A DNA stretch of 64,000 bases from Streptomyces sp. A2-16 (GCF_018128905.1 NZ_CP063808.1:1922001-1986000), one strand, 5' to 3'. Shown: positions 10,755 through 20,033, numbered from the stretch's first letter. Notes: generated by a model from the letters alone, not told the origin. Translations and numbers: made by a program.

Positions 10755-12170
10755 ATGGCAAAGGCACCTGTTCTCACACCCCGGGCGGACGATTTCCCGC
10801 GCTGGTACCAGGATCTGATCACCAAGGCCGAACTGGCCGACAACGGTCCGGTGCGCGGCACCATGGTCATCCGACCGTACGGGTACGGGCTGTGGGAGCG
10901 GATGCAGGCCGAGATGGACGCCCGGATCAAGGCGACGGGCACGCAGAACGCGTACTTCCCGCTGCTGATCCCGCAGTCGTACCTCACCCGGGAGGCCGAC
11001 CACGTCGAGGGTTTCGCGCCCGAGCTCGCGGTGGTCACCCACGGTGGCGGCAAGGAACTCGAAGAGCCCGCCGTCGTACGCCCCACGTCCGAGATGATCA
11101 TCAACGACTACTTCTCGAAGTGGGTGCAGAGCTACCGCGACCTGCCCCTGCTGATCAACCAGTGGGCCAACGTGGTGCGTTGGGAACTGCGGCCCCGGCT
11201 CTTCCTGCGGACGACGGAGTTCCTGTGGCAGGAGGGCCACACCGCGCACGCCACCGAGCAGGACGCGCGCGCGTTCGCCTCGCACATCCACCGCCAGGTC
11301 TACGAGGACTTCATGACCGAGGTCCTCGCCATGGACACCGTCCCCGGCCGCAAGACCGTCAAGGAGCGCTTCGCCGGCGCGATCAACACCCTCACCCTCG
11401 AAGGGATGATGGGCGACGGCAAGGCCCTCCAGATGGCCACCAGCCATGAGCTGGGCCAGAACTTCGCCAAGGCCTTCAACACCTCGTACCTGTCGAAGGA
11501 CGGCACCCAGGAACTCGTCTGGCAGACCTCCTGGGGCTCGACCACCCGCATGATCGGCGCCCTGGTGATGATGCACGGCGACGACAACGGCCTGCGCGTC
11601 CCGCCCCGGCTCGCACAGACCCAGGTCGTCGTGCTCGCGATCAAGGGGGACGAACCGGTTCTGGCCAAGGTCCGCGAGATCGGCGACCGGCTGAGGGCGG
11701 CGGGGCTGCGCGTCCACGTCGACGACCGCACCGACACCCCCTTCGGCCGCCGCGCGGTCGACTGGGAGCTCAAGGGCGTACCGATCCGCGTCGAGATCGG
11801 ACCCCGTGACCTGGAGAACGGCACCGCGATGGTGGCCCGCCGGATCCCGGGCGGCAAGGAGGCGGTCGCCGTCGACGATCTCGTACGACTGCTCCCGGCC
11901 GCGCTCGAGGAGGATCAGGCGCTGCTGCTGGCCCAGTCCCGCGAGCGCCGCGTGTCCCGTACGGCCGAGGTGTCGACGTTCGACGAAGCCGTCGAGGCCG
12001 CCGTCGCCGGCGGCTGGGCGCGGATCCCGTGGGCCACCCTCGGCGAAGAAGGCGAGGCCAGGCTGGCCGAGCACGGAGTGACCGTACGGTGTCTGGTCGC
12101 CGAGGACGGGTCGGTGCCGGGAACCGACGACGCCCCCGGTAACGTCGCAGTGGTCGCGCGCGCTTACTGA
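10755..12170 (+). CDS. proS: Prolyl-tRNA synthetase, archaeal/eukaryal-type (no insertion domain)
   Basis: Class II aminoacyl-tRNA synthetase that charges tRNA-Pro. 471 residues, clearly shorter than the bacterial type (~570), with no editing insertion. Motif 2 region is FLRTTEFLWQEGHTAHAT and motif 3 is GSTTRMIGALVMMHGDDNG, followed by an anticodon-binding domain (about residues 285-390) and a C-terminal zinc-domain-like tail. This is the ProS type 3 architecture. Streptomyces normally also carries a bacterial-type ProRS elsewhere, so this may be a second copy. No Shine-Dalgarno sequence; likely leaderless. A terminator follows. Confidence 0.9.
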   Translation: MAKAPVLTPRADDFPRWYQDLITKAELADNGPVRGTMVIRPYGYGLWERMQAEMDARIKATGTQNAYFPLLIPQSYLTREADHVEGFAPELAVVTHGGGKELEEPAVVRPTSEMIINDYFSKWVQSYRDLPLLINQWANVVRWELRPRLFLRTTEFLWQEGHTAHATEQDARAFASHIHRQVYEDFMTEVLAMDTVPGRKTVKERFAGAINTLTLEGMMGDGKALQMATSHELGQNFAKAFNTSYLSKDGTQELVWQTSWGSTTRMIGALVMMHGDDNGLRVPPRLAQTQVVVLAIKGDEPVLAKVREIGDRLRAAGLRVHVDDRTDTPFGRRAVDWELKGVPIRVEIGPRDLENGTAMVARRIPGGKEAVAVDDLVRLLPAALEEDQALLLAQSRERRVSRTAEVSTFDEAVEAAVAGGWARIPWATLGEEGEARLAEHGVTVRCLVAEDGSVPGTDDAPGNVAVVARAY

Positions 12171-12235
12171 GGCAGCGCCCTTCCGGTGCGAGAGCGACCG
12201 AAACGCCTCTTGCGCACCTGCGGATCACAGTCGCA

Positions 12236-12264
12236 CCGGCGCGTGGACACGATCTACGCGCCGG
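12236..12264 (+). terminator. Hairpin downstream of proS
   Basis: Perfect 9-bp stem CCGGCGCGT/ACGCGCCGG with an 11-base loop, 65 bases after the proS stop. No T run follows, which is usual for Streptomyces terminators. Confidence 0.5.
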
Positions 12265-12431
12265 GGCGTACCTCACACTACGCACCAGCTTGTTACGAGC
12301 TGTGAGGCTTCTCCGCAGATCAGCGCACCCGCCCTCGTCTCCACGCATCAGCGGCAACTGACGGGTACGTGCAAATTATTTGGGATGCCCCGGAATAGGA
12401 ACACAGCGGCACTCTGGCTCGTTGTCATTAC

Positions 12432-13034
12432 GTGAGCACGACACAGACACCACCTGTTCTCGCCGCAGAGCTGGCAGAGGCGTGGGCCGACATTCAGCGG
12501 TACCACCCCGAGCTGCCTGACCTTGCCGCGCCAGAGTCCCTGATCGGGGAGTCGTCGTCCGCGTGCGGTCACGAGCTCTCCTTCGAGCGACTGCTTCACG
12601 AGGCAGTCCACGGCATCGCCGCCGCGCGAGGCATCCGCGACACCTCCCGCGCCGGTCGCTACCACAACCGCAGATTCCTCGCGATCGCCGAGGAGATGGG
12701 CCTGGACCACCCCGAGGAGCCGCATCCGAGCAGCGGCTTCTCCCTGGTCACGCTCACCCCCGAGGCAAAGCGCCGCTACCGCCCGACCATCGAGCGGCTC
12801 CAGCGTGCACTCAAGGCCCACACGGCGGCGACCTCCGCCGACACCGCCCGCTCCTTCCGGGGCCCGGCGGCGCGACACGGCTCCTCCGGAGGCGGAGTCC
12901 GGGTCAAGGCGGTCTGTGACTGCGGCCGCAATGTGAGGGTCGTCCCCTCCGTCCTGGCCCAGGCGCCGATCGTCTGCGGAGGCTGCGGGAAGCCGTTCCG
13001 GATCCCCGAGATCGTCGGCGCGGCGGCCGGCTGA
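12432..13034 (+). CDS. SprT-like zinc metallopeptidase-family protein
   Basis: 200-residue cytoplasmic protein. It has the zinc protease motif HEAVHG (residues about 57-61 form HExxH), followed by GRYHNRRF, which could supply a third ligand, and a C-terminal CDCG...CGGCG ribbon that could bind another zinc. This order (SprT-like fold plus zinc ribbon) is that of the SprT/Spartan family. The substrate is unknown and the call is by motif only. GTG start without a clear ribosome site. It is isolated between the proS terminator and the rpsP promoter; the 261-base stretch before it holds only the terminator. Confidence 0.6.
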   Translation: MSTTQTPPVLAAELAEAWADIQRYHPELPDLAAPESLIGESSSACGHELSFERLLHEAVHGIAAARGIRDTSRAGRYHNRRFLAIAEEMGLDHPEEPHPSSGFSLVTLTPEAKRRYRPTIERLQRALKAHTAATSADTARSFRGPAARHGSSGGGVRVKAVCDCGRNVRVVPSVLAQAPIVCGGCGKPFRIPEIVGAAAG

Positions 13035-13306
13035 GGTCGCGGCTGCTCGTGGCAGTCGCGGCCCGCCCGAGGGCACCCGGAGCACCGGGTGCCCCTCAGG
13101 CGTGCCCGGATGCGGCCCTGGTCGCCCTCCGTCGCCCTCGGTCGGAGGGGAGCCGCAGGGTGTGGCACAATGGCTAGCTGTACTCGACAGCCGCACAGGA
13201 ACCCTCTCGCCTCCGGCTGACGCGTCCATCGGGCACTCGGGTACCGCAACCCCACGCGGCTTTCTCGCCGTGCCCAACCACGTCAAATCCAGGAGAACCC
13301 ACTCCC

Positions 13307-13726
13307 GTGGCAGTCAAGATCAAGCTGAAGCGTCTGGGCAAGATCCGCGCGCCTCACTACCGCATCGTCGTCGCCGACTCCCGCACCCGTCGTGACGGCC
13401 GTGCGATCGAGGAGATCGGTCTGTACCACCCGGTGCAGAACCCCTCGCGCATCGAGGTCGACTCGGAGCGCGCGCAGTACTGGCTGGGTGTCGGCGCGCA
13501 GCCGACCGAGCCCGTGCTCGCCATCCTGAAGAAGACCGGCGACTGGCAGAAGTTCAAGGGCGAGCCCGCCCCGGCTCCGCTGCTCCAGCCGGCCGAGAAG
13601 GCCGCGCGTCCCTCGTTCGAGGCCCTCGGTGGCGACGACGAGGGCAAGGGTGAGGCCATCACCCAGAAGAAGAAGGCCGAGAAGAAGGACGAGGCTGCGG
13701 CTGAGTCCGGGTCGACCGAGGCCTGA
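13307..13726 (+). CDS. rpsP: 30S ribosomal protein S16
   Basis: S16 protein: the N-terminal [27 protein letters not shown] core starts at residue 4, followed by the family core to about residue 90. A charged Lys/Glu/Ala tail brings it to 139 residues, typical of Streptomyces. GTG start with AGGAG 16 bases upstream. The 272-base leader carries GGCACAATGGCTAGCT-like promoter bases near 13163-13178. It heads the operon rpsP-khpA-rimM-trmD-rplS. Confidence 0.97.
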   Translation: MAVKIKLKRLGKIRAPHYRIVVADSRTRRDGRAIEEIGLYHPVQNPSRIEVDSERAQYWLGVGAQPTEPVLAILKKTGDWQKFKGEPAPAPLLQPAEKAARPSFEALGGDDEGKGEAITQKKKAEKKDEAAAESGSTEA

Positions 13727-13728
13727 GC

Positions 13729-13968
13729 ATGCTCGAGGAGGCTCTCGAGCACCTCGTGAAGGGCATCGTCGACAACCCTGACGATGTGCAGGTCGCCTCG
13801 CGCAACCTGCGCCGCGGGCGAGTGCTGGAGGTCCGGGTCCACCCCGACGACCTCGGCAAGGTGATCGGCCGCAACGGCCGCACCGCACGCGCCCTGCGTA
13901 CCGTCGTGGGCGCCATCGGCGGCCGCGGTGTCCGCGTCGACCTCGTCGACGTCGACCACGTCCGCTGA
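13729..13968 (+). CDS. khpA: KH-domain RNA-binding protein KhpA
   Basis: 79-residue single KH domain with the RNA-binding loop GRNG (residues 47-50) in DDLGKVIGRNGRTARALR. Proteins of this family bind small RNAs and ribosomal assembly intermediates, often with KhpB/Jag. The start is two bases after the rpsP stop, so translation is probably coupled. Confidence 0.92.
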   Translation: MLEEALEHLVKGIVDNPDDVQVASRNLRRGRVLEVRVHPDDLGKVIGRNGRTARALRTVVGAIGGRGVRVDLVDVDHVR

Positions 13969-14057
13969 CGTCAAACGCAGCACCGGCTCGGGCCGGGGAG
14001 GGCCACTGGGCCGTCCCCGGCCCGTAGTCGTACGTACGATCAGGAGATCTTCGAAAA

Positions 14058-14627
14058 GTGCAGCTCGTAGTCGCTCGCATCGGCCGTGCCCACGGCATCA
14101 AGGGCGAGGTCACCGTCGAGGTCCGTACCGACGAGCCGGAGCTCAGGCTCGGGCCCGGTGCCGTACTGCTCACGGACCCCGCCGCCACCGGTCCCCTCAC
14201 CATCGCGACCGGCCGTGTCCACAGCGGCCGTCTCCTGCTGCGCTTCGAGGGCGTCACGGACCGCACCGGCGCCGAGGCCCTGCGCAACACCCTCCTGATC
14301 GCCGAGATCGACCCGGAGGAGCTGCCGGAGGAGGAGGACGAGTACTACGACCACCAGCTGATGGACCTGGACGTGGTCACCGAGGACGGTGTGGAGGTCG
14401 GCCGGATCACCGAGATCTCGCACCTGCCCTCCCAGGACCTCTTCATCGTCGAGCGGCCCGACGGCAGCGAGGTGATGATCCCGTTCGTGCAGGAGATCGT
14501 CACGGAGATCGACCTGGAGGAGCAGCGGGCGATCATCGATCCGCCGCCCGGGCTGATCGACGACCGGGCCGAGATCGCGTCCGCGCGGGACTCCGGGGAC
14601 TCCGCCGACTCCGGGGACGAGTCGTAA
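14058..14627 (+). CDS. rimM: 16S rRNA processing protein RimM
   Basis: 30S maturation factor that binds S19 and helps assemble the 16S head. N-terminal RimM barrel ([18 protein letters not shown] from residue 5), then a PRC-barrel domain (residues about 95-170, [11 protein letters not shown] onward). The C-terminal 20 residues are a Ser/Asp-rich tail. GTG start with AGGAG 12 bases upstream. The stop overlaps the trmD start by one base (taATG). Confidence 0.95.
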   Translation: MQLVVARIGRAHGIKGEVTVEVRTDEPELRLGPGAVLLTDPAATGPLTIATGRVHSGRLLLRFEGVTDRTGAEALRNTLLIAEIDPEELPEEEDEYYDHQLMDLDVVTEDGVEVGRITEISHLPSQDLFIVERPDGSEVMIPFVQEIVTEIDLEEQRAIIDPPPGLIDDRAEIASARDSGDSADSGDES

Positions 14628-15460
14628 TGCGCCTCGACGTCGTCACGATCTTCCCCGAGTACCTCGAACCCCTGAACGTCTCCCTCGTCGGCAAGGCACG
14701 CGCGCGTGGACAGCTCGACGTCCGGGTGCACCACCTGCGCGACTGGACGTACGACCGGCACAACACCGTCGACGACACCCCCTACGGCGGCGGCCCCGGC
14801 ATGGTCATGAAGACCGAGCCCTGGGGGGACGCGCTGGACTCCGTGCTGGCCGACGGCTACGAGACGGGCTCCCGCGCGCCCGCTCTCATCGTCCCGACAC
14901 CCAGCGGACGCCCCTTCACCCAGGAACTCGCCGTCGAGCTCTCCGAGCGGCCCTGGCTGGTCTTCACGCCCGCCCGCTACGAGGGCATCGACCGCCGGGT
15001 CATCGACGAGTACGCGACCCGGATGCCCGTGTACGAGGTCTCCATCGGCGACTACGTCCTCGCCGGCGGCGAGGCGGCCGTACTGGTCATCACCGAGGCC
15101 GTGGCGCGGCTGCTGCCCGGCGTCCTCGGCAACGCCGAGTCGCACCGGGACGACTCCTTCGCGCCCGGCGCCATGGCGAACCTCCTGGAAGGCCCCGTCT
15201 ACACCAAGCCGCCCGCCTGGCGCGGCCGTGGGATCCCGGAGACGCTGCTCAGCGGCCACCACGGGAAGATCGCCCGCTGGCGGCGCGACGAGGCCCTCAA
15301 GCGCACCACGGCCCACCGGCCCGACCTCATCGAGCGCTGCGACCCGGGGGCCTTCGACAAGAAGGACCGCGAGATGCTCTCCATCCTGGGCTGGGCGCCC
15401 GATCCGGCGGGGGAGCCGTACGGCCGATTTTGGCGTCGGGTCGACGGCGTGGAACAATAG
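14627..15460 (+). CDS. trmD: tRNA (guanine-37-N1)-methyltransferase TrmD
   Basis: SPOUT-fold enzyme that methylates G37 of tRNA to prevent +1 frameshifting. It begins [12 protein letters not shown], has the GGGPGMVMK loop, and shows the SAM-binding trefoil knot region YEVSIGDYVLAGGEAA near residue 140. 277 residues. An upstream open frame exists but ATG 14627 matches the conserved N-terminus and is coupled to rimM. Confidence 0.96.
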   Translation: MRLDVVTIFPEYLEPLNVSLVGKARARGQLDVRVHHLRDWTYDRHNTVDDTPYGGGPGMVMKTEPWGDALDSVLADGYETGSRAPALIVPTPSGRPFTQELAVELSERPWLVFTPARYEGIDRRVIDEYATRMPVYEVSIGDYVLAGGEAAVLVITEAVARLLPGVLGNAESHRDDSFAPGAMANLLEGPVYTKPPAWRGRGIPETLLSGHHGKIARWRRDEALKRTTAHRPDLIERCDPGAFDKKDREMLSILGWAPDPAGEPYGRFWRRVDGVEQ

Positions 15461-15593
15461 GCCGCTGTTGTGCGTCGTCCGGCGTGCGCCCCTGCCACAG
15501 GGGGACATGACGCCCGCCCCGGCACGGACAGCATCCTCCGATACACCTAGCTCCCGCCTATGACCTGTGGCATGGGTGAAGAAAGCAGACGAA

Positions 15594-15944
15594 ATGTCTC
15601 ACCTGCTCGACTCCGTCGACTCCGCGTCGCTGCGCAGCGACATCCCGGCCTTCCGCCCGGGTGACACCGTCAACGTCCACGTCCGCGTCATCGAGGGCAA
15701 CCGCTCCCGTGTGCAGCAGTTCAAGGGCGTAGTCATCCGTCGCCAGGGCGCCGGTGTCCGCGAGACCTTCACGGTCCGCAAGGTCTCGTTCTCCGTGGGC
15801 GTCGAGCGCACCTTCCCGGTGCACACCCCGATCGTCGAGAAGATCGAGCTCGTCACCCGCGGTGACGTGCGTCGCGCCAAGCTGTACTACCTGCGCGAGC
15901 TGCGCGGCAAGGCTGCGAAGATCAAGGAGAAGCGCGAGAACTGA
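15594..15944 (+). CDS. rplS: 50S ribosomal protein L19
   Basis: 116-residue L19 with the conserved core [15 protein letters not shown] and [21 protein letters not shown] 15594 is chosen over an in-frame GTG at 15567 because the family starts MSHLLD and AGAAAGCAG sits at ribosome-site distance. A GGAACAATAG sequence at the trmD 3' end may hold an extra promoter. Confidence 0.96.
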   Translation: MSHLLDSVDSASLRSDIPAFRPGDTVNVHVRVIEGNRSRVQQFKGVVIRRQGAGVRETFTVRKVSFSVGVERTFPVHTPIVEKIELVTRGDVRRAKLYYLRELRGKAAKIKEKREN

Positions 15945-15989
15945 GCGCTTTTCGGGCGTCACAGCGCGGCCGGATAGCATCTGGCCCCG

Positions 15990-16685
15990 ATGGACACCGA
16001 AGCACAGCCGACGGAGCGCGACCGCTCCTCCCGCCCCGAACCAGGGGGCGCGGAGGGACGGTCGCGTTTCGCGTTGGTGTCGAGAATCACCCGGTGGCTG
16101 CCCGGTGGGCGGATCTCCCTGGTCCTGCTGCTCTGCCTGGTCTTTCTTCTGCTGATCAGTACGTTCGTGGTCAGACCTTTCCAGATTCCTAGCGGATCCA
16201 TGGAAAACGGATTGAGGATCGGGGACCGCGTTCTCGTAAATAGGTTGGCGTACCGTTTCGGTGCCGAGCCGCGGCGGGGAGATGTAGTCGTGTTCGACGG
16301 AACCGGGTATTTCGGGGACGGGGACTACATCAAGCGCGTTGTGGGCGTGGGGGGAGACCACGTGGTCTGCTGCGACACGAAGGGGAGGATCGAGGTGAAC
16401 GGCCGGTCGGTCGACGAGTCGGGCTTCCTGTACCCGGGCGACAGCCCGTCCTCGGTGCCCTTCGAGGTCGAGGTGCCCGACGGCGCCCTGTTCGTCCTCG
16501 GTGACCACCGCAGCGTCTCCAGCGACTCCCGGGACCACCTGGGCTCTCCGGGCGGCGGCATGATCCCCGTGGGCGACGTCCTCGGACGGGCCGACTGGAT
16601 CATCTGGCCCGCCGGTCACGCCACCCGACTGCACCGTTCCGCCGCCTACGCGCGCGTGCCCGCAGTGGAGGGCGCGCATGGGTAA
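15990..16685 (+). CDS. sipW: Type I signal peptidase SipW
   Basis: Membrane-bound signal peptidase that cleaves Sec/Tat signal peptides outside the membrane. One N-terminal membrane helix (about residues 41-60), then catalytic Ser in PSGSMENG and catalytic Lys in YIKRVVGVGGD, and the box VLGDHRSVSSDSR. 231 residues. No C-terminal anchor, unlike its neighbours. It overlaps sipX by eight bases. Streptomyces characteristically has four clustered type I signal peptidases. Confidence 0.93.
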   Translation: MDTEAQPTERDRSSRPEPGGAEGRSRFALVSRITRWLPGGRISLVLLLCLVFLLLISTFVVRPFQIPSGSMENGLRIGDRVLVNRLAYRFGAEPRRGDVVVFDGTGYFGDGDYIKRVVGVGGDHVVCCDTKGRIEVNGRSVDESGFLYPGDSPSSVPFEVEVPDGALFVLGDHRSVSSDSRDHLGSPGGGMIPVGDVLGRADWIIWPAGHATRLHRSAAYARVPAVEGAHG

Positions 16686-17772
16686 CCGCGGCAAACCGCG
16701 CGGTGTGTCGAGCACCGCCGCCGACAATCTGCTGCCCACCGGTGTCCGGCGGTCCGCCAGCCCGGCGGGCGGCCGCTCCCGCGCGGAGCGACGCAAGCTG
16801 CAGCGCAAGGTCAAGCGGCGCAGGAGGCGCGGCGCGGTCAAGGAGATACCCCTCCTCGTCGGCGTGGCCGTCCTGATAGCCCTCGTCCTGAAGACGTTCC
16901 TCGTCCAGGCGTTCGTGATCCCGTCCGGCTCGATGGAGCAGACGATCCGGATCGGCGACCGCGTCCTGGTCGACAAGTTCACCCCGTGGTTCGGCTCCGA
17001 GCCCAAGCGCGGGGACGTCGTCGTCTTCAAGGACCCCGGCGGCTGGCTCCAGGACGAGCAGACCACGACGAAGAAGGACGACCCCGTCGTCGTCAAACAG
17101 GTCAAGGAAGGGCTCACCTTCATCGGCCTGCTGCCGTCCGACAACGAGAAGGACCTCATCAAGCGGGTCGTCGGCGTGGGCGGTGACCGGGTCAAATGCT
17201 GTGACACGGAGGGGCGGGTCACCGTCAACGGCGTCCCCCTGAGCGAGACGGACTACCTGTATCCCGGGAACGCCCCGTCCACCCAGCAGTTCGACATCAC
17301 CGTCCCCCAGGGGCGGCTGTGGGTGATGGGCGACCATCGTGCCAACTCCGCGGACTCCCGCTCGCACCAGGACACCGACTACGGCGGCACCGTGTCCCTG
17401 GACTCGGTGGTGGGCCGGGCCAGGGTCATCGCATGGCCTTTCGGGCACTGGAGCATGCTGGACGAACCGAAAACTTACTCTTCCGTTGCCGACTCGGTGC
17501 CCGGGGCGACCGCAGCTTCCCAGCCGTCGCTTAGGGTTGCTCACGACGATCCGAACGAAGCGATCCAACTCCCGAGCCCTGCGGAACTCCCGCTCGTTAT
17601 GGGAGTGGTGGGCCTGCGCCGTACTTGGGGCAGGCGGCGGCACAGAGTAAGGAGTTGGCGTGGGGGATGTGGCGGTTGGCGCACGATCCGGGCACGACGG
17701 CGAGGAGCACCGCGGACGCCCCGTGGAAGCAGCCGACCCGGCCGCGGACAGCGCCGTGACCTCCGGGAGTGA
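16678..17772 (+). CDS. sipX: Type I signal peptidase SipX
   Basis: Signal peptidase with N-terminal helix near residues 57-80, Ser in IPSGSMEQT, Lys in LIKRVVGVGGDR and the box VMGDHRANSADSRSHQ. A short hydrophobic stretch (LPLVMGVVGLRR) near residue 305 is the usual C-terminal anchor. The remaining ~45 residues are Arg/Gly-rich and read out of the sipY start region, a 113-base overlap. In another frame a TAA lies at 17648, just before the sipY ribosome site, so the annotated tail may reflect a lost stop or a small indel. Family length from memory is about 320 residues against 364 here. Confidence 0.9.
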   Translation: MGNRGKPRGVSSTAADNLLPTGVRRSASPAGGRSRAERRKLQRKVKRRRRRGAVKEIPLLVGVAVLIALVLKTFLVQAFVIPSGSMEQTIRIGDRVLVDKFTPWFGSEPKRGDVVVFKDPGGWLQDEQTTTKKDDPVVVKQVKEGLTFIGLLPSDNEKDLIKRVVGVGGDRVKCCDTEGRVTVNGVPLSETDYLYPGNAPSTQQFDITVPQGRLWVMGDHRANSADSRSHQDTDYGGTVSLDSVVGRARVIAWPFGHWSMLDEPKTYSSVADSVPGATAASQPSLRVAHDDPNEAIQLPSPAELPLVMGVVGLRRTWGRRRHRVRSWRGGCGGWRTIRARRRGAPRTPRGSSRPGRGQRRDLRE

Positions 17773-18631
17773 CTCCGGGGCGACCGAGGACGGTACGACG
17801 ACGGAGGTTCGGGGAGGGGGGTCCGGCGATTCGACCCCCGGGGCGAAGAAGCAGCGCTCCTTCTGGAAGGAGCTGCCCATCCTGATCGGCATCGCGCTCG
17901 TACTGGCGCTGCTGATCAAGACCTTCCTGGTGCAGGCCTTCTCGATCCCGTCCGACTCGATGCAGAACACCCTCCAGCAGGGTGACCGGGTGCTGGTCGA
18001 CAAGCTCACCCCGTGGTTCGGCTCCGAGCCCGAGCGCGGCGAGGTCGTCGTCTTCCACGACCCCGACAACTGGCTGGCAGGAGAGCCCACGGCGGACCCG
18101 AACGCCCTGCAGACGTTCCTCTCCTGGATCGGCCTGATGCCCTCCGCCGAGGAGAAGGACCTCATCAAGCGCGTCATCGGCGTCGGCGGGGACACGGTCT
18201 CCTGCTCGGGCACCGGCCCGCTGAAGGTCAACGGCAAGGCGCTCGACGAGGCGTCGTACGTCTACGCGGGCAACACCCCGTGCAGCCAGGACGACCAGGG
18301 CGGTCAGTTCACGGTCAAGGTTCCCAAGGGCTACATCTGGGTCATGGGCGACCACCGGCAGAACTCCCGCGACTCCCGCTACAACCAGTCGGACAAGCAC
18401 CACGGCATGGTCCCCGTCGACGACGTCGTCGGGCGCGCCATCGTCAAGGCCTGGCCGATCAACCGCTGGGGCACGCTGCCGAAGCCGGACACCTTCGACC
18501 AGGCCGGCATCAACGACAAGTCCTCGGCGTCCGCCGCGCTGACCGTCGCGCCGCAGGGCATCGCCCTCGTCGGTGTGGTGCCGGTGGCGCTGTGGCGGCG
18601 CAGGAAGGCCGCCGTCGAGCGCACCCGCTGA
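17660..18631 (+). CDS. sipY: Type I signal peptidase SipY
   Basis: 323-residue signal peptidase: an acidic, Gly/Thr-rich cytoplasmic N-terminus (~70 aa), a membrane helix (KELPILIGIALVLALLIK), Ser in IPSDSMQNT, Lys in LIKRVIGVGGDT, the box VMGDHRQNSRDSR, and a C-terminal helix near residue 300. GTG 17660 has a good AAGGAG site at 17649-17654, which supports this start despite the long overlap with sipX. Confidence 0.93.
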   Translation: MGDVAVGARSGHDGEEHRGRPVEAADPAADSAVTSGSDSGATEDGTTTEVRGGGSGDSTPGAKKQRSFWKELPILIGIALVLALLIKTFLVQAFSIPSDSMQNTLQQGDRVLVDKLTPWFGSEPERGEVVVFHDPDNWLAGEPTADPNALQTFLSWIGLMPSAEEKDLIKRVIGVGGDTVSCSGTGPLKVNGKALDEASYVYAGNTPCSQDDQGGQFTVKVPKGYIWVMGDHRQNSRDSRYNQSDKHHGMVPVDDVVGRAIVKAWPINRWGTLPKPDTFDQAGINDKSSASAALTVAPQGIALVGVVPVALWRRRKAAVERTR

Positions 18632-18731
18632 GCACTCTTTCGGCGATCGGGCCCACGGGCCTGGTGAAAGCTTTGCGGAGCTTGGTGCTCCGGCCGGGCA
18701 GGAGGGGCTGCCCCGGTCAGGTACCGCCGGG

Positions 18732-18737
18732 TAGGGT
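18732..18737 (+). promoter_or_regulatory. -10 element TAGGGT of sipZ
   Basis: TAGGGT ends 8 bases before the sipZ ATG and no ribosome site is present, which suggests a leaderless or near-leaderless transcript. It agrees with what I recall for S. coelicolor, where sipWXY form one operon and sipZ begins another. The -35 is not clear. Confidence 0.4.
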
Positions 18738-18745
18738 GCGGATCC

Positions 18746-19519
18746 ATGGGTGGCGAGAGCACTGCACGTACGGCCCCGCACAGCGGAGGCACCAGCACGG
18801 GCCCGGTGGGCAGCCGGACCGGACAGCGACTGTCCGGACTGGCCGTCGCACTGGGCCTGGTGCTGTTTCTCGGGGGATTCGCCTGGGGTGCCTTCCTGTA
18901 CCGGCCGTACACCGTGCCCACCAGCTCGATGACGCCCACGATCGACGCGGGTGACCGGGTGCTCGCCCAGCGCGTCGACGGCGACGAGGTACGCCGGGGC
19001 GACGTCGTCGTCTTCACCGACAAGACCTGGGTGACCAACGCCCCCGTGGTCAAGCGCGTCGTCGCGGTGGGCGGCGACACGGTCTCCTGCTGCACGAACG
19101 GCAAGCTGACCGTCAACGGCAAGCAGGTCGACGAGACCTACCTCAAGGGCAGCCCCGTCGAGGACAAGTCGATCCCGACCGTGAAGGTGCCCAAGGGCCG
19201 GCTGTTCCTGCTCGGTGACGAGCGTCAGGGCTCGCTGGACTCCTCGGCCCACCTCACCGACGCCGCCCAGGGCACGGTCGCGAGCTCGGCCGTGACCGCT
19301 CGGGTGGACGCCGTCGTCTGGCCCATGAAGGGCATGCTGGAGCGCCCCACCGGCTTCGAGCCGCTCGGCGCGCTCTCCTCGCCGGGGCCGCTGCGCACGA
19401 TCCTCGTCCTGATCGTCGTCGGCGGAGCACTGGTTCTCGGCGGCGGCGCGTACGGTCCCGTCGCCAAGCTCTTCAGCAGGCGCACCGGGGTCCGGACGGA
19501 GCCCGTCGGTGCCCGCTGA
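18746..19519 (+). CDS. sipZ: Type I signal peptidase SipZ
   Basis: 257 residues: N-terminal helix (about 31-50), Ser in VPTSSMTPT, Lys in VVKRVVAVGGD, the box LLGDERQGSLDSSAH and a C-terminal membrane helix (TILVLIVVGGALVLGGGAYG). Histidine of the usual GDHR box is replaced by Glu (GDER). It has its own promoter region and overlaps the following Nudix gene by 11 bases. Confidence 0.92.
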   Translation: MGGESTARTAPHSGGTSTGPVGSRTGQRLSGLAVALGLVLFLGGFAWGAFLYRPYTVPTSSMTPTIDAGDRVLAQRVDGDEVRRGDVVVFTDKTWVTNAPVVKRVVAVGGDTVSCCTNGKLTVNGKQVDETYLKGSPVEDKSIPTVKVPKGRLFLLGDERQGSLDSSAHLTDAAQGTVASSAVTARVDAVVWPMKGMLERPTGFEPLGALSSPGPLRTILVLIVVGGALVLGGGAYGPVAKLFSRRTGVRTEPVGAR

Positions 19520-20033
19520 GGCGCCGGTCGCGTCCGGGGACTCGCCCGAGGGCGGCCTGCGCAAGGTCGCCCGGGTGGTCCTGCTCGATCCCGAGGACCG
19601 CATCCTGCTGCTGCACGGGCACGAGCCGGACGATCCGGCCGACGACTGGTGGTTCACCCCCGGTGGCGGACTGGAGGGCGACGAGACCCGTGAAGAGGCC
19701 GCACTGAGGGAACTCGCCGAGGAGACCGGCATCACCGAGGTGGAACTCGGGCCGGTGCTCTGGCGGCGGATGTGCTCGTTCCCGTTCGCGGGCCGTCGCT
19801 GGGACCAGGACGAGTGGTACTACCTGGCCCGTACGACGGTGACGGCCACCCGGGCCACCGCCCTGACCGAGCTGGAGCGACGCAGCGTCGCCGGAGCGCG
19901 CTGGTGGACGTGTCAGGAACTGACCCGGGCACATGAGACGGTGTATCCGACCAGACTCGCCGAGCTCCTGCGAAGGCTGCTCGACGAAGGTCCCCCGGCC
20001 GGGCCCGTGACCCTCGACACCGAAATCGTCTAG
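19509..20033 (+). CDS. Nudix hydrolase
   Basis: 174-residue NUDIX-fold pyrophosphatase. The Nudix box is complete: GGGLEGDETREEAALRELAE followed by ETGI, matching Gx5Ex7REUxEExGU. The Mg-binding glutamates are intact. Substrate unknown; MutT-like house-cleaning is one possibility. The GTG start lies within the end of sipZ, so the two are likely co-translated. Confidence 0.88.
   Translation: MPAEAPVASGDSPEGGLRKVARVVLLDPEDRILLLHGHEPDDPADDWWFTPGGGLEGDETREEAALRELAEETGITEVELGPVLWRRMCSFPFAGRRWDQDEWYYLARTTVTATRATALTELERRSVAGARWWTCQELTRAHETVYPTRLAELLRRLLDEGPPAGPVTLDTEIV

Noticed and set aside
12181..12431. tRNA or riboswitch between proS and the SprT-like gene
   Set aside because: I found only the 9-bp terminator hairpin; no cloverleaf or conserved riboswitch core.
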